Source: Parafrankia elaeagni (lineage in GTDB: Bacteria; Actinomycetota; Actinomycetes; Frankiales; Frankiaceae). Taken from it: a DNA stretch of 35,121 bases. The DNA is taken from positions 1 through 35,121 of the forward strand of contig NZ_KB893758.1 in assembly GCF_000374165.1 (NCBI RefSeq), written 5' to 3'. Made by a program: the position numbers and the translations under genes. This document shows, piece after piece, positions 1 to 9,903 of this stretch. Numbering within the stretch: position 1 is the first letter of the stretch; every line of letters begins with the position of its first letter. The notes beneath the pieces are model-generated. The model was not told the origin of the DNA, ran no database searches, and saw only the letters and a list, made by a program, of their open reading frames with translations.

Positions 1-537
1 CGACGACACCGGCAGGCCGGTGACGGTCTCCTCGACCAGGATCGAGACGTGGTACTGGCCGCGGGCGTTGCGCGACACCGTCACCTGCGACGGCACGGCC
101 CCCTCCGGCAGGGGACGCGACCAGACGATGTCCAACGGCTCGTCCTGCTTCGCCAGCCTTACCTGCCCGTCGCGGAAGGTGAAGCAGTTACGGAAATAGG
201 TCGCCGCGTCGAGCGCCCTGCCTTTCTTCTTGAACGACGGATGGCCGGACCGTTTCTCCCAGAAGTTCACGAACGCCCTCTGCAGATGCCGCAACGCCGC
301 CTGCAACGGGCCCTTCGACGGCTCGGCGAGCCCCACCGTCGAAGGGTCGCGTTTCCACCCGGTGAGCATCCTGTCCGTCTCGGCGTGGCTGATCCGACGC
401 CCTTCCTGAACCCACGCCCGGCACCGCTCAAACAACGCCCGATTGTACACGTAACGCACACAACCAAACGTTTTCGCTAACTGTTCCACCTGATCGGGGG
501 TCGGGTAGAAACGGTACCGATACGCCCGCTTCACCAC
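1..537 (-). CDS. tnpB: TnpB/OrfB-family protein of an IS200/IS605-type element, 3' part outside window
   Basis: The minus strand is open from a GTG at 537 (or the adjacent GTG at 534) to the window edge, giving 179 codons without a stop. The N-terminus begins VKRAYRYRFYPTPDQVEQLA and continues with VRYVYNRALFERC, the classic N-terminal helix-turn-helix of OrfB/TnpB. Further on come SGHPSFKKKG, FRNCFTF and SRNARGQYHVSILVE, which lead into the RuvC-like region of the family. The catalytic DED residues and the zinc ribbon would lie beyond the left edge, so integrity cannot be judged. Family knowledge: TnpB proteins are RNA-guided nucleases carried by IS200/IS605 transposons. No TnpA (Y1 transposase) is visible, so this may be an IS1341-like, tnpB-only element. 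The guide RNA is normally encoded at the 3' end of tnpB, also outside the window. Confidence 0.9.
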   Translation of the reverse strand, partial: MVKRAYRYRFYPTPDQVEQLAKTFGCVRYVYNRALFERCRAWVQEGRRISHAETDRMLTGWKRDPSTVGLAEPSKGPLQAALRHLQRAFVNFWEKRSGHPSFKKKGRALDAATYFRNCFTFRDGQVRLAKQDEPLDIVWSRPLPEGAVPSQVTVSRNARGQYHVSILVEETVTGLPVSS

Positions 538-608
538 CCGACTCCCCACGACCGGCAGAATACACCTATCCACCGCCACCCTGATATCGAAGTTGACGCG
601 CTATCCCT

Positions 609-625
609 GCCCTGAAGGACGGGGC
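609..625. repeat. Short hairpin upstream of tnpB, possible IS200/IS605 end
   Basis: GCCCT (609-613), a seven-base loop and GGGGC (621-625) can form a five-pair stem including one T-G pair. It lies about 72 bases upstream of the tnpB start, and GCGCTA occurs on both sides of it. IS200/IS605 elements carry imperfect subterminal hairpins rather than terminal inverted repeats, so this could mark the element boundary. That is inference from position only. Confidence 0.35.
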
Positions 626-824
626 CTGCGCGCTACATTTCACGGTCAGTCCCCTCGCCGGGTGCTCCGGCTGGCATGCCCCCGGACCGGTCCCTACCCC
701 GGAGTCCGCCGGATCCTCCTCCGCCGGCGAAGGCGCGGGCGCACCGCGGGCGCGCAGGCGCGCACGCACCGATCGGCACCCCCTGCTGCCGCCGACCATC
801 GTTTCACCAGCACGGGGCCGATGC

Positions 825-1481
825 GTGGCGGTTATCGTTGCCGGAGTGGAAACGGTCCGTGTCTTCCTCCTCGACGATCACGAGATCGTGCGTCGGGGGA
901 TACGCGAGGTGCTCGCCGACGCCGGCGGCATCGAGGTGGTCGGCGAGGCCTCGACCTGCGCGGAGGCGGTCTGCCTGGTGCCACGCCTGCGTCCGGACGT
1001 CGCCGTGCTCGACGCCCGGTTGGAGGACGGCAGCGGCATCGACGTGTGCCGTGACATCCGCGCGGCCTGCCCGGAGGTCGGCTGCCTGATCCTCACCTCG
1101 TTCGACGACGACGACGCGCTCTTCGCGTCGATCATGGCCGGGGCCGCAGGCTATCTGCTCAAGCAGATCCGGGGCACGGATCTGGTCGGTGCGGTCCGCA
1201 CCGTGGCCGCCGGGCGCTCACTTCTGGACCCCGCCGTCACCGACCGGGTGCTGCGCCGCCTGCGCGAGGGCTCCGGGGCCGACCGGGCCCGGAGCGCGCT
1301 CGGCGGGCGGGAGCAGGAGATCCTCCTGCTGATCGCCGAGGGGCTGACCAACCGGCAGATCGCCGGGCGGGTCCAGCTCTCCGAGAAGACGGTCAAGAAC
1401 TACGTCTCGTCCATCCTGGACAAGCTGGGCCTGACCAGCCGCACCCAGGCTGCCGTCTACGTGACCCGCCACCACTCCTGA
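825..1481 (+). CDS. devR: DevR/DosR-like NarL-family response regulator
   Basis: The receiver domain starts at VRVFLLDDHEIVRRG and has the paired acidic residues DD, the phosphoacceptor Asp in PDVAVLDARL, the Thr in LILTSF and the Lys in GYLLKQI. A C-terminal LuxR-type helix-turn-helix follows: GREQEILLLIAEGLTNRQIAGR and SEKTVKNYVSSILDKLG. Family knowledge: DevR controls dormancy and hypoxia genes in mycobacteria, and the sequence follows DevR closely, including the RPDVAVLD and AGRSLLD stretches. The start is uncertain. GTG at 825 gives 218 residues; in-frame GTG at 846 gives METVRVFLLDD, which matches the usual DevR start better. Neither has a strong ribosome binding site. The likely partner kinase is the DevS-like gene at 3393-5129, on the opposite strand beyond one gene. 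TnpB-element DNA ends just upstream. Confidence 0.9.
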   Translation: MAVIVAGVETVRVFLLDDHEIVRRGIREVLADAGGIEVVGEASTCAEAVCLVPRLRPDVAVLDARLEDGSGIDVCRDIRAACPEVGCLILTSFDDDDALFASIMAGAAGYLLKQIRGTDLVGAVRTVAAGRSLLDPAVTDRVLRRLREGSGADRARSALGGREQEILLLIAEGLTNRQIAGRVQLSEKTVKNYVSSILDKLGLTSRTQAAVYVTRHHS

Positions 1482-1495
1482 TCCCTCCTCGGCGC

Positions 1496-1534
1496 GGCAG
1501 GTCCTGCCCGGCGCGGCACCGGATTCGGCGCCGC
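1496..1534. terminator. Weak GC-rich hairpins between convergent genes
   Basis: The 73-base gap between the response regulator (+) and the next gene (-) holds two short inverted repeats: GGCA/TGCC around 1496-1508 and GCGGC/GCCGC around 1513-1534. Position between convergent stops fits a bidirectional terminator, but the stems are short and there is no T tract. Confidence 0.25.
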
Positions 1535-1554
1535 CCGCGCGTCGGCGGCGACAC

Positions 1555-3267
1555 TCAGACCACGCAGCGCTCGGCGGCGTGAAACGCCTCGCCCTCCGGG
1601 ACCGTCGTCTGGATCACCCGCGCCGTCGGCCACGGCTCGGCCCAGGAACTCATCGCCCGGTGGACGGCTGCCGTCGCGCCGGCCTGGTCCGACTGGGTCG
1701 CCCCCGGGCGACCGGCCGCGTCGCGGCGCACCAGACGCGCCGCCGCCACCTCGGGCGAGGTGACGCACCGCAGCTCGATCAGCTCCGCGGAGGTGTCCCG
1801 TGCGAGGCGGGCGGCCGCCGCCCGGTGGCGCCCGTCCGACCAGGATGCGTCGATGACCACCGTCTCGCCGTCGTCCAGCGCGCGGCGGGCCTGGGCCAGC
1901 AGCTGCTCGTAGGTCCGCGCCGTGGTCTCCGACGCCAGCGGCCAGACGTACGACTCCGTGGCGTCGTCCGGGCCGTCGAGAGTCAGCCCTGCCCGCACCA
2001 GGTCGGAGCGCAGCAGCACCCGGCCCTCGTCACCGGCGGCGAGCCGGCCGGCCAGCGTCGTCTTCCCGGTACCGGGCAGGCCACCGACCAGGACCAGCCG
2101 CACCCGGGCCCGGCGCAGATGCCGGTAGGCGATGTCGGCGAGCCGCCGTGCCTGCTCCCCCTCGTGCGGGTCGCCCGCGTACGTCGCCGCCGCCTCCTGC
2201 AGGGCACGACAGGCCAGGTGGAGGTGCTCCAGCGAGCGGGGGTGGGGCGCCCCGGCGTACTCGCGGTACCGGCGCAGGAGGGTGTCGGCGTCCTCGGGAG
2301 CACCGAGTCGCTCCAGGTCCACCGCGAGCAGGGCGATGTCAGCCAGGATGTCCCCCGCCCGCCGCCCGCGGACGGGACGGCCCAGGATGCGCGGGCCGTC
2401 GTCGAGGCAGTAGACGGTGTCGGCCCGCAGGGCGCCGTGGCCGTCACGGATCCATCCGCCACGATCACGCCGGGCCAGCAGCCCACGCCGGCCGGCCAGG
2501 TAGGCCTGGGCGAGCCGGCCGATCTCGTCGACCAGATCGGCGTCGAGGACGGTGCCGCGCAGGGCCTGCGCGGCGGCGAACGCCTCCCGCCACTGCCGCT
2601 CCGCTCCGCTCTCCCCCGGCCCCACCACCGCGGTCGACACCCCGACCACGTTCGGGCCGCCCGCAGCGGCGGGGAGCGGGAGGGCGGCGGTGCCGGGGCT
2701 GACGGTGCCGGGGCTGACGGTGCCGGGGCTGACGGTGCCGGGGCTGACGGTGCCGGGGCTGACGATGGCCGGGCAGATCGTGGCCGAGGTGATGCTGGCC
2801 GGGGTGATGACGGCCGGGGCGCACCGCTCGTGGAACGAGGCGATGGCACGGGCGACGTGCCGCAGCTGCTCGTTCAGCGGGGCACCGGCCCGGACCAGCG
2901 CGGTCAGCTGCCGGCTGGCCGGCAGGCGCCGCATGACCACCGCGTGGTCGCACAGGGCACCTCTGCCGTCGACGACGTCCGCCACGCCTGCGTAGACGCC
3001 CGGCGCGAGCGGCTGGTTCAGCCGCACCTCGGCCCGACAGGCAGCCAGCCGGGCCAGCCGACCGTGGAACGCCGGTGCCTCGGCTCCCGCCGTAGCGGGG
3101 CCGGCCGGCGGACCGGCCGGCGGGCCGGCGGGCCGGTGCCGCTTGAGGACGCGATCGGCGTCCAGGTAGAGCAGCGCGGTACCGGTCTCGACGACCCGCC
3201 CCGCGCTGCGCGGCCGGAGCCACAGATCCGCCGGAACGGACGTCGCAGTCACCTGCTCGACCGGCAT
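1555..3267 (-). CDS. Rv2004c-like protein: APH-like domain plus P-loop kinase/ATPase domain
   Basis: 570 residues, GTG or ATG region start at 3267. The N-terminal half resembles the aminoglycoside-phosphotransferase-like COG2187 domain (AVVMRRLPASRQL; GDILADIALLAVDLERLG). The C-terminal half (from about residue 390) is a COG0645-type P-loop domain with Walker A GGLPGTGKTT and later VIDASWSDGRHR. Family knowledge: M. tuberculosis Rv2004c has this architecture and belongs to the DosR regulon, so the gene's place between DevR- and DevS-like genes is meaningful. Two oddities: the motif expected to read HGDLH..N is GHGALRADTV, so the usual catalytic Asp and Asn are missing; and five SPGTV-type pentapeptides are inserted around residue 170-195, making it longer than Rv2004c. 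I infer the C-terminal domain is active and the APH-like half degenerate. The gene lies 125 bases downstream of the kinase gene on the same strand. Confidence 0.82.
   Translation of the reverse strand: MPVEQVTATSVPADLWLRPRSAGRVVETGTALLYLDADRVLKRHRPAGPPAGPPAGPATAGAEAPAFHGRLARLAACRAEVRLNQPLAPGVYAGVADVVDGRGALCDHAVVMRRLPASRQLTALVRAGAPLNEQLRHVARAIASFHERCAPAVITPASITSATICPAIVSPGTVSPGTVSPGTVSPGTVSPGTAALPLPAAAGGPNVVGVSTAVVGPGESGAERQWREAFAAAQALRGTVLDADLVDEIGRLAQAYLAGRRGLLARRDRGGWIRDGHGALRADTVYCLDDGPRILGRPVRGRRAGDILADIALLAVDLERLGAPEDADTLLRRYREYAGAPHPRSLEHLHLACRALQEAAATYAGDPHEGEQARRLADIAYRHLRRARVRLVLVGGLPGTGKTTLAGRLAAGDEGRVLLRSDLVRAGLTLDGPDDATESYVWPLASETTARTYEQLLAQARRALDDGETVVIDASWSDGRHRAAAARLARDTSAELIELRCVTSPEVAAARLVRRDAAGRPGATQSDQAGATAAVHRAMSSWAEPWPTARVIQTTVPEGEAFHAAERCVV
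2691..2765 (-). repeat. Five tandem 15-bp units in the Rv2004c-like gene
   Basis: The unit TGCCGGGGCTGACGG occurs five times without interruption, only the last base of the last copy differing. Fifteen bases is five codons, so on the minus strand it encodes SPGTV-type pentapeptides in frame. The near-perfect identity of the copies argues for recent expansion. Confidence 0.95.
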
Positions 3268-3350
3268 CGCACCTCCCCGTGCACGCCTGGCGCCAGGTAC
3301 TCATCGTGGCGCTCCGACGTCCCGGCGGAGGCCTCTCCCGGGCACGGGTC

Positions 3351-3370
3351 GGGGGGCCTTTCGGACCCCC
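3351..3370. promoter_or_regulatory. Imperfect 8-4-8 inverted repeat upstream of Rv2004c-like gene; possible DevR-type box or terminator
   Basis: GGGGGGCC (3351-3358), TTTC, GGACCCCC (3363-3370): arms match at 7 of 8 positions. It sits 84-103 bases upstream of the Rv2004c-like start and 23 bases past the kinase stop. Size and GGG..CCC pattern resemble the 20-bp DosR box of mycobacteria (centre differs), and the neighbouring regulator is DevR-like. A simple terminator hairpin for the kinase gene is the main alternative. Confidence 0.4.
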
Positions 3371-3392
3371 GTAGGGCGGCCGTCCGGCCTGG

Positions 3393-6326
<2,934 letters not shown>

Positions 6327-6474
6327 CTACGGAAAGATGCCCTCCCAGGCGCCCCGTATGGTGGACCGGCCAGTGAAATCGTTACGGTCGATGCCGCATA
6401 TACGGCCCGGACCTGGCAGCAGGCGTAAAGAATCGGCTCGACGGCGACCGGTCCGTCGGAACGCGGGTTCGTCC

Positions 6475-6786
6475 GTGAACAACGAGGGGGGGCGGCTCTT
6501 GCCCGGCCGCGACATCGACTATGACCGCCCGACACTCATCGGGTGCGGTCGCTGCGATGTACGTTGGACGGCGCTCACCGCGGCGCACTGCCCAACCTGC
6601 CATGAGACCTTCGTCGGGTGCACCGGCTTCGACGCCCACCGGGACAGCGGGCACTGCCTGCCCCCCGGGGACGCGGGCCTCTGCGCGGACGGCGGCTACT
6701 GGCGCCGCCCGGACGAACGGGCCCCGGGCCGTCTGCTCACCATCCCGCGGCAGATCGCGAACGCCCCGTTCGTCCGGCCTGCCTGA
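6475..6786 (+). CDS. FDXHR-family putative zinc-binding protein
   Basis: About 103 residues from GTG at 6475; a TTG at 6499, with GAGGGGGG about a dozen bases upstream, is an alternative start. The core has two CxxC-type pairs, GCGRCDVRW and HCPTCHETF, then FVGCTGFDAHRDSGHC, the FDxHR motif that names this family in actinobacterial annotation. The four Cys plus His could bind one or two zinc ions. Function is unknown in the family as far as I know. It stands alone: 256 bases after the Nudix gene on the same strand and convergent with the WYL regulator. An upstream in-frame extension exists but is basic, low in complexity and has no clear ribosome binding site. Confidence 0.72.
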   Translation: MNNEGGRLLPGRDIDYDRPTLIGCGRCDVRWTALTAAHCPTCHETFVGCTGFDAHRDSGHCLPPGDAGLCADGGYWRRPDERAPGRLLTIPRQIANAPFVRPA

Positions 6787-6926
6787 CCGCGGCGCGACGC
6801 GTCACCGGCAGGATTGCGAACGGCTGAAGCCGCTCGTCTCGACCGAGCCCCCGGACGGGTGCAATGCCCACCGCTTCCGTGGGCACGGGTGACACCATTG
6901 TCGCCGCCTTCCGGCGGGCGCGGAAA

Positions 6927-7913
6927 TCAGTCGTCCGGCGCGTTCAGGGCCGCGGTCCGGCGGGCGGCGGCGGCGAGGGCCGCCCGCAGGGAATCCGGGG
7001 CGAGCACACGAACATGGGGCCCGAATGCCCAGAGCTGGGACTCGGCGACCTGCGGCCCTTCGAACCACACCTGGACCTCGCGCCAGCCGTCGGCGTCCGG
7101 CTCACCGGCCGCCGCCAGCGCCCGCCGGACGGCCAGCGGCTCGAGCACCTGCGGGAGGATCCGCATCCCGCGCGGTGACAGCGACAGCCGTGCCGGCCAG
7201 CGCAGCAGCGAGCGGGCGAACTCCTCGTTCGACGCCGCCCACCAGCGCGCCAGACGAAAACCGTCAGGCCGGGTGAAGCGGTCGGACGGCCCCGCACCGG
7301 CGCTGGCCGCGCTGATCCGGGCGACCCGGTAGCTGCGGATGTCGTCGCCGTGGCGGGCGACGAGGTACCAGACACCCGCCTTGAGGACGAGGCCGAGCGG
7401 GTCGACCCGACGCTGCACCACCCGGTCGGGCCGTCCGTACCGGAGGTCCAGCCGGTACCCGGACCAGACAGCGCCCGCGACCACTGCCAGCCACGGCGTC
7501 TCGTCCGCACCGGTGAACCAGCCGGGGGCGTCGAGGTGGAACCGCTCCTGGACCCGCCCCGCCCGGGACCGAAGCTCAGGCGGGAGGGTGGCCAGCACCT
7601 TGCTCTGGGCGGCCGCGGCGACCGCATCGAGGCCCAGCCCGGCCAGGGCGTCACCGCCGGCGCCGGCGAGCAGCAGTGCGGACGCCTCGTCGCCGGTCAG
7701 GCCGTCCAGCCGGGTACGCCACCCCGCGACGAGCCGGATCCCGCCGCGCGGCCCCGGCTCCGACCACACCGGGACCCCGGCCGCGGCCAGGGCGGCGACG
7801 TCACGCCGCACCGTGCGGACGGAAACCTCGAACCGGGCGGCGAGGTCGGTGGCTGTCGCCCCGCCGTGGGCCTGCAGATGGAGCAGGAGTGCCATCAGGC
7901 GACTGGAGCGCAC
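6927..7913 (-). CDS. WYL-domain transcriptional regulator (YafY type)
   Basis: 328 residues from GTG at 7913, giving MRSSRLMALLLHLQ, the standard beginning of this family. An N-terminal helix-turn-helix of HTH_11/DeoR type (ATDLAARFEVSVRTVRRDVAALAAAGVPV) is followed by GPRGGIRL and the WYL domain (YGRPDRVVQRRVDPLGLVLKAGVWYLVARHGDDIRSYRVARI), then a C-terminal extension ending in LRAALAAAARR. Family knowledge: these are usually local repressors or activators of a divergent gene and sense a small ligand through the WYL domain. The divergent PPOX gene starts 61 bases away with a perfect inverted repeat between them. Longer minus-strand open frames to 8582 are shadows of the PPOX gene. Confidence 0.9.
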   Translation of the reverse strand: MRSSRLMALLLHLQAHGGATATDLAARFEVSVRTVRRDVAALAAAGVPVWSEPGPRGGIRLVAGWRTRLDGLTGDEASALLLAGAGGDALAGLGLDAVAAAAQSKVLATLPPELRSRAGRVQERFHLDAPGWFTGADETPWLAVVAGAVWSGYRLDLRYGRPDRVVQRRVDPLGLVLKAGVWYLVARHGDDIRSYRVARISAASAGAGPSDRFTRPDGFRLARWWAASNEEFARSLLRWPARLSLSPRGMRILPQVLEPLAVRRALAAAGEPDADGWREVQVWFEGPQVAESQLWAFGPHVRVLAPDSLRAALAAAARRTAALNAPDD

Positions 7914-7931
7914 CTGGCGAACGTAGCCGCC

Positions 7932-7956
7932 GACCCTGACGGAAGATGTCAGGGTC
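7932..7956. promoter_or_regulatory. Perfect 9-7-9 inverted repeat, probable WYL regulator operator
   Basis: GACCCTGAC (7932-7940), GGAAGAT, GTCAGGGTC (7948-7956) form a perfect dyad in the 61-base gap between the divergent WYL and PPOX genes. It is 18 bases from the regulator's start codon and 18 from the PPOX ATG. A TGAC...GTCA dyad between such a pair is what an autoregulated operator would look like. Confidence 0.7.
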
Positions 7957-7974
7957 AGCGGCGAGGCTGGGCGC

Positions 7975-8562
7975 ATGACGACGACCGGGAACACTGCGAC
8001 CCCGACATCTGCGACCCCGACGTCTGCGACCCCGACGCCCTGGAGCGCGTTCGAGGCGGCCGAGCCGGCCTTCGCCCGCGGTCTGGGCGAGCGGTTCGCC
8101 GCCTTCCGCCACCACGTCCTCGCGACCGTGCGGGCGGACGGCGCACCGCGGGCAAGCGGCATCGAGGCGATCTTCTCCCTGGGCGAGCTCTGGCTCGGCG
8201 GCATGCCGGGCGCACGGAAGTCGGCCGACCTGGTCCGCGACCCGCGGTTCGCGCTGCACGCGAATCCCGGTCCGGGCACCGACATGCACGGCGGCGACGC
8301 ACGGGTCGCCGGCCGCGCCCTGCTGGTCGACGATCCGGACGTCCGGCGCCGGTTCGCCGAGGAGGTGGATCCTCCGACACCGTTCGACCTTTTCCGCGTC
8401 GAGCTCACCGAGGCCGTCCGGGTGCGGGTCGAGGACGAGGAGATGGTGCTGGAGCTCTGGCGGCCCGACGGCCGTGGCCTGCGGGTCCTGCGGCGCGGCA
8501 ACGACGACGCGCCCGCCCGGGAGGAGCCGGCCACGCCGGGGGGCGCCGGGGGCATTTCTTGA
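7975..8562 (+). CDS. PPOX-fold (pyridoxamine 5'-phosphate oxidase-like) flavin/F420-type protein
   Basis: 195 residues from ATG at 7975 with GAGG eight bases upstream. The split beta-barrel signature is visible: FAAFRHHVLATVRADGAPRASGIEAIF, LWLGGMPGARKSADLVRDPRFALHANP, ARVAGRALLVDDPDVRRRF, FDLFRVELTEAVRVRV. Family knowledge: members bind FMN, F420 or heme and act as oxidoreductases or cofactor-binding proteins; the exact cofactor cannot be read here. The N-terminus carries a Thr/Pro/Ala tandem repeat (see 7995-8039) that is probably disordered. It is divergent from the WYL regulator and shares the operator, so it is the likely target. The C-terminal 15 residues are Pro/Gly-rich. Confidence 0.85.
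   Translation: MTTTGNTATPTSATPTSATPTPWSAFEAAEPAFARGLGERFAAFRHHVLATVRADGAPRASGIEAIFSLGELWLGGMPGARKSADLVRDPRFALHANPGPGTDMHGGDARVAGRALLVDDPDVRRRFAEEVDPPTPFDLFRVELTEAVRVRVEDEEMVLELWRPDGRGLRVLRRGNDDAPAREEPATPGGAGGIS
7995..8039 (+). repeat. Three tandem 15-bp units in the PPOX gene N-terminus
   Basis: TGCGACCCCGACATC, then the same unit ending GTC, then ending GCC, head to tail and in frame, encoding repeated ATPTS-type pentapeptides. Confidence 0.9.
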
Positions 8563-8591
8563 CCCTGCGCCGGGCCGCTCATACGTTTCTG

Positions 8592-8606
8592 CTGAGCGAG
8601 CGCTAG
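8592..8606. promoter_or_regulatory. CTGAGCGAGCGCTAG motif upstream of thiolase, candidate TetR operator
   Basis: The 15-base motif lies 36 bases upstream of the thiolase ATG. It contains AGCGCT and a preceding AGCG half, of the kind seen upstream of TetR-controlled fatty-acid genes in actinobacteria. A TetR gene follows at 11106 in the same block. The assignment is inference from pattern and context. Confidence 0.35.
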
Positions 8607-8641
8607 AAAAGTTTTGTGTTGGCGTCCGGTGAGGGAGTGCC

Positions 8642-9835
8642 ATGGAGAACGCAGTCATCGTCGACGTCGTGCGTACCGCGTCCGGTCGAGGCAAGCCGGG
8701 CGGTGCGCTGTCCGAGACGCACCCCGTGGAGCTTCTCGCGGCGACGCTGAAGGCTCTCGTCAGCCGCAACGACTTCGACCCGGCGATCGTCGACGACGTG
8801 ATCGCCGGGTGTGTCAGCCAGGCGGGTGAGCAGACCGCGAACATCGCCCGCAACGCCGTGCTCTCCGCCGGCTACCCGGAGTCCGTGCCGGGGACGACCA
8901 TCGACCGGCAGTGCGGATCGAGCCAGCAGGCGATGCACTTCGCCGCCCAGGGCGTCATCGCCGGCGCGTACGACGTGGCGATCGCCTGCGGCGTCGAGTC
9001 GATGAGCCGGGTACCGATGCGGTTCGCCGCGGTCGGCCGGGACGCCACCGGGCCGGGTGTCCGCGCCCGCTACCCCGAGGGCCTGGCGAACCAGGGTGTC
9101 GGCGCCGAGCTGATCGCGGCGAAGTGGAAGCTGAGCCGCGAGGAGCTCGACGAGTTCTCCGCCCGGTCGCACCAGCTCGCGGCGGCGACCGCGGCGGCGG
9201 GTGGCTTCGACAACGAGATCATCCCGATCGAGGTGCTCGCGCCGGACGGCAGCACGATCGTCCACACCGTCGACGAGACCGTCCGCCCGTCGACCACGCC
9301 GCAGGGCCTGGCCGGGCTGAAGCCGTCCTTCCACACCGAGGAGTTCGCCCAGCGGTTCCCGCAGATCGGCTGGCACATCACTCCGGGCAACTCCTCCCCG
9401 CTGACCGACGGGGCGTCCGCCGCGCTGATCATGAGCGAGTCGAAGGCCTCGGAGCTGGGGCTGCGTCCGCGGGCCCGCTTCCACGCGTTCTCCCTGGCCG
9501 GCGACGACCCGCTGTACATGCTGACCGCCCCGGCGCCGGCGACGCGCAAGATCCTCGCGCGCACCGGCCTGACGATCGACGACATCGACGCCTACGAGGT
9601 CAACGAGGCGTTCGCGTCCGTGCCGCTGTTCTGGGCGAAGGAGCTGGACGCCGACCCCGCGAAGCTCAACCCGCGCGGTGGCGCGATCGCGCTCGGCCAC
9701 CCGCTCGGGGGTTCCGGGGTGAAGCTGATGGCCACGCTCGTCAACCACCTCGAGGCCACCGGCGGGCGCTTCGGCCTGCAGACGATGTGCGAGGGTGGCG
9801 GCATGGCCAACGCCACCATCATCGAGCGGCTCTGA
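8642..9835 (+). CDS. Acetyl-CoA acetyltransferase / thiolase
   Basis: 397 residues, ATG at 8642 with GGGAG four bases upstream. It is a full-length type II thiolase: nucleophilic Cys91 in [10 protein letters not shown], His353 in [14 protein letters not shown], and second active-site Cys383 in [23 protein letters not shown] is also present. The chemistry is thiolytic cleavage of a 3-ketoacyl-CoA with CoA, or the reverse condensation of two acetyl-CoA. Chain-length preference cannot be read from sequence. The same strand continues after 68 bases with an alpha-methylacyl-CoA racemase and then a TetR regulator, which points to degradation of branched or sterol-derived acyl chains (inference). 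The intergenic gap to the racemase is filled with an 18-bp tandem repeat starting right after the stop codon. Confidence 0.95.
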   Translation: MENAVIVDVVRTASGRGKPGGALSETHPVELLAATLKALVSRNDFDPAIVDDVIAGCVSQAGEQTANIARNAVLSAGYPESVPGTTIDRQCGSSQQAMHFAAQGVIAGAYDVAIACGVESMSRVPMRFAAVGRDATGPGVRARYPEGLANQGVGAELIAAKWKLSREELDEFSARSHQLAAATAAAGGFDNEIIPIEVLAPDGSTIVHTVDETVRPSTTPQGLAGLKPSFHTEEFAQRFPQIGWHITPGNSSPLTDGASAALIMSESKASELGLRPRARFHAFSLAGDDPLYMLTAPAPATRKILARTGLTIDDIDAYEVNEAFASVPLFWAKELDADPAKLNPRGGAIALGHPLGGSGVKLMATLVNHLEATGGRFGLQTMCEGGGMANATIIERL

Positions 9836-9889
9836 ACCATCGAACAGTGCTGGACCATCGAACAGTGCTGGACCGTCGAACAGTGCTGG
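9836..9889 (+). repeat. Three tandem 18-bp units directly after the thiolase stop
   Basis: ACCATCGAACAGTGCTGG occurs at 9836-9853 and 9854-9871, and with one change (ACCGTC) at 9872-9889. The first copy begins at the base after TGA, and the array fills most of the 68-base gap to the racemase gene. Confidence 0.95.
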
Positions 9890-9903
9890 ACAGGGAGGGC
9901 AGT

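Noticed and set aside
9836-9889. The 18-bp array as a CRISPR
   Set aside because: The copies are directly adjacent without spacers, so it is a simple tandem repeat.
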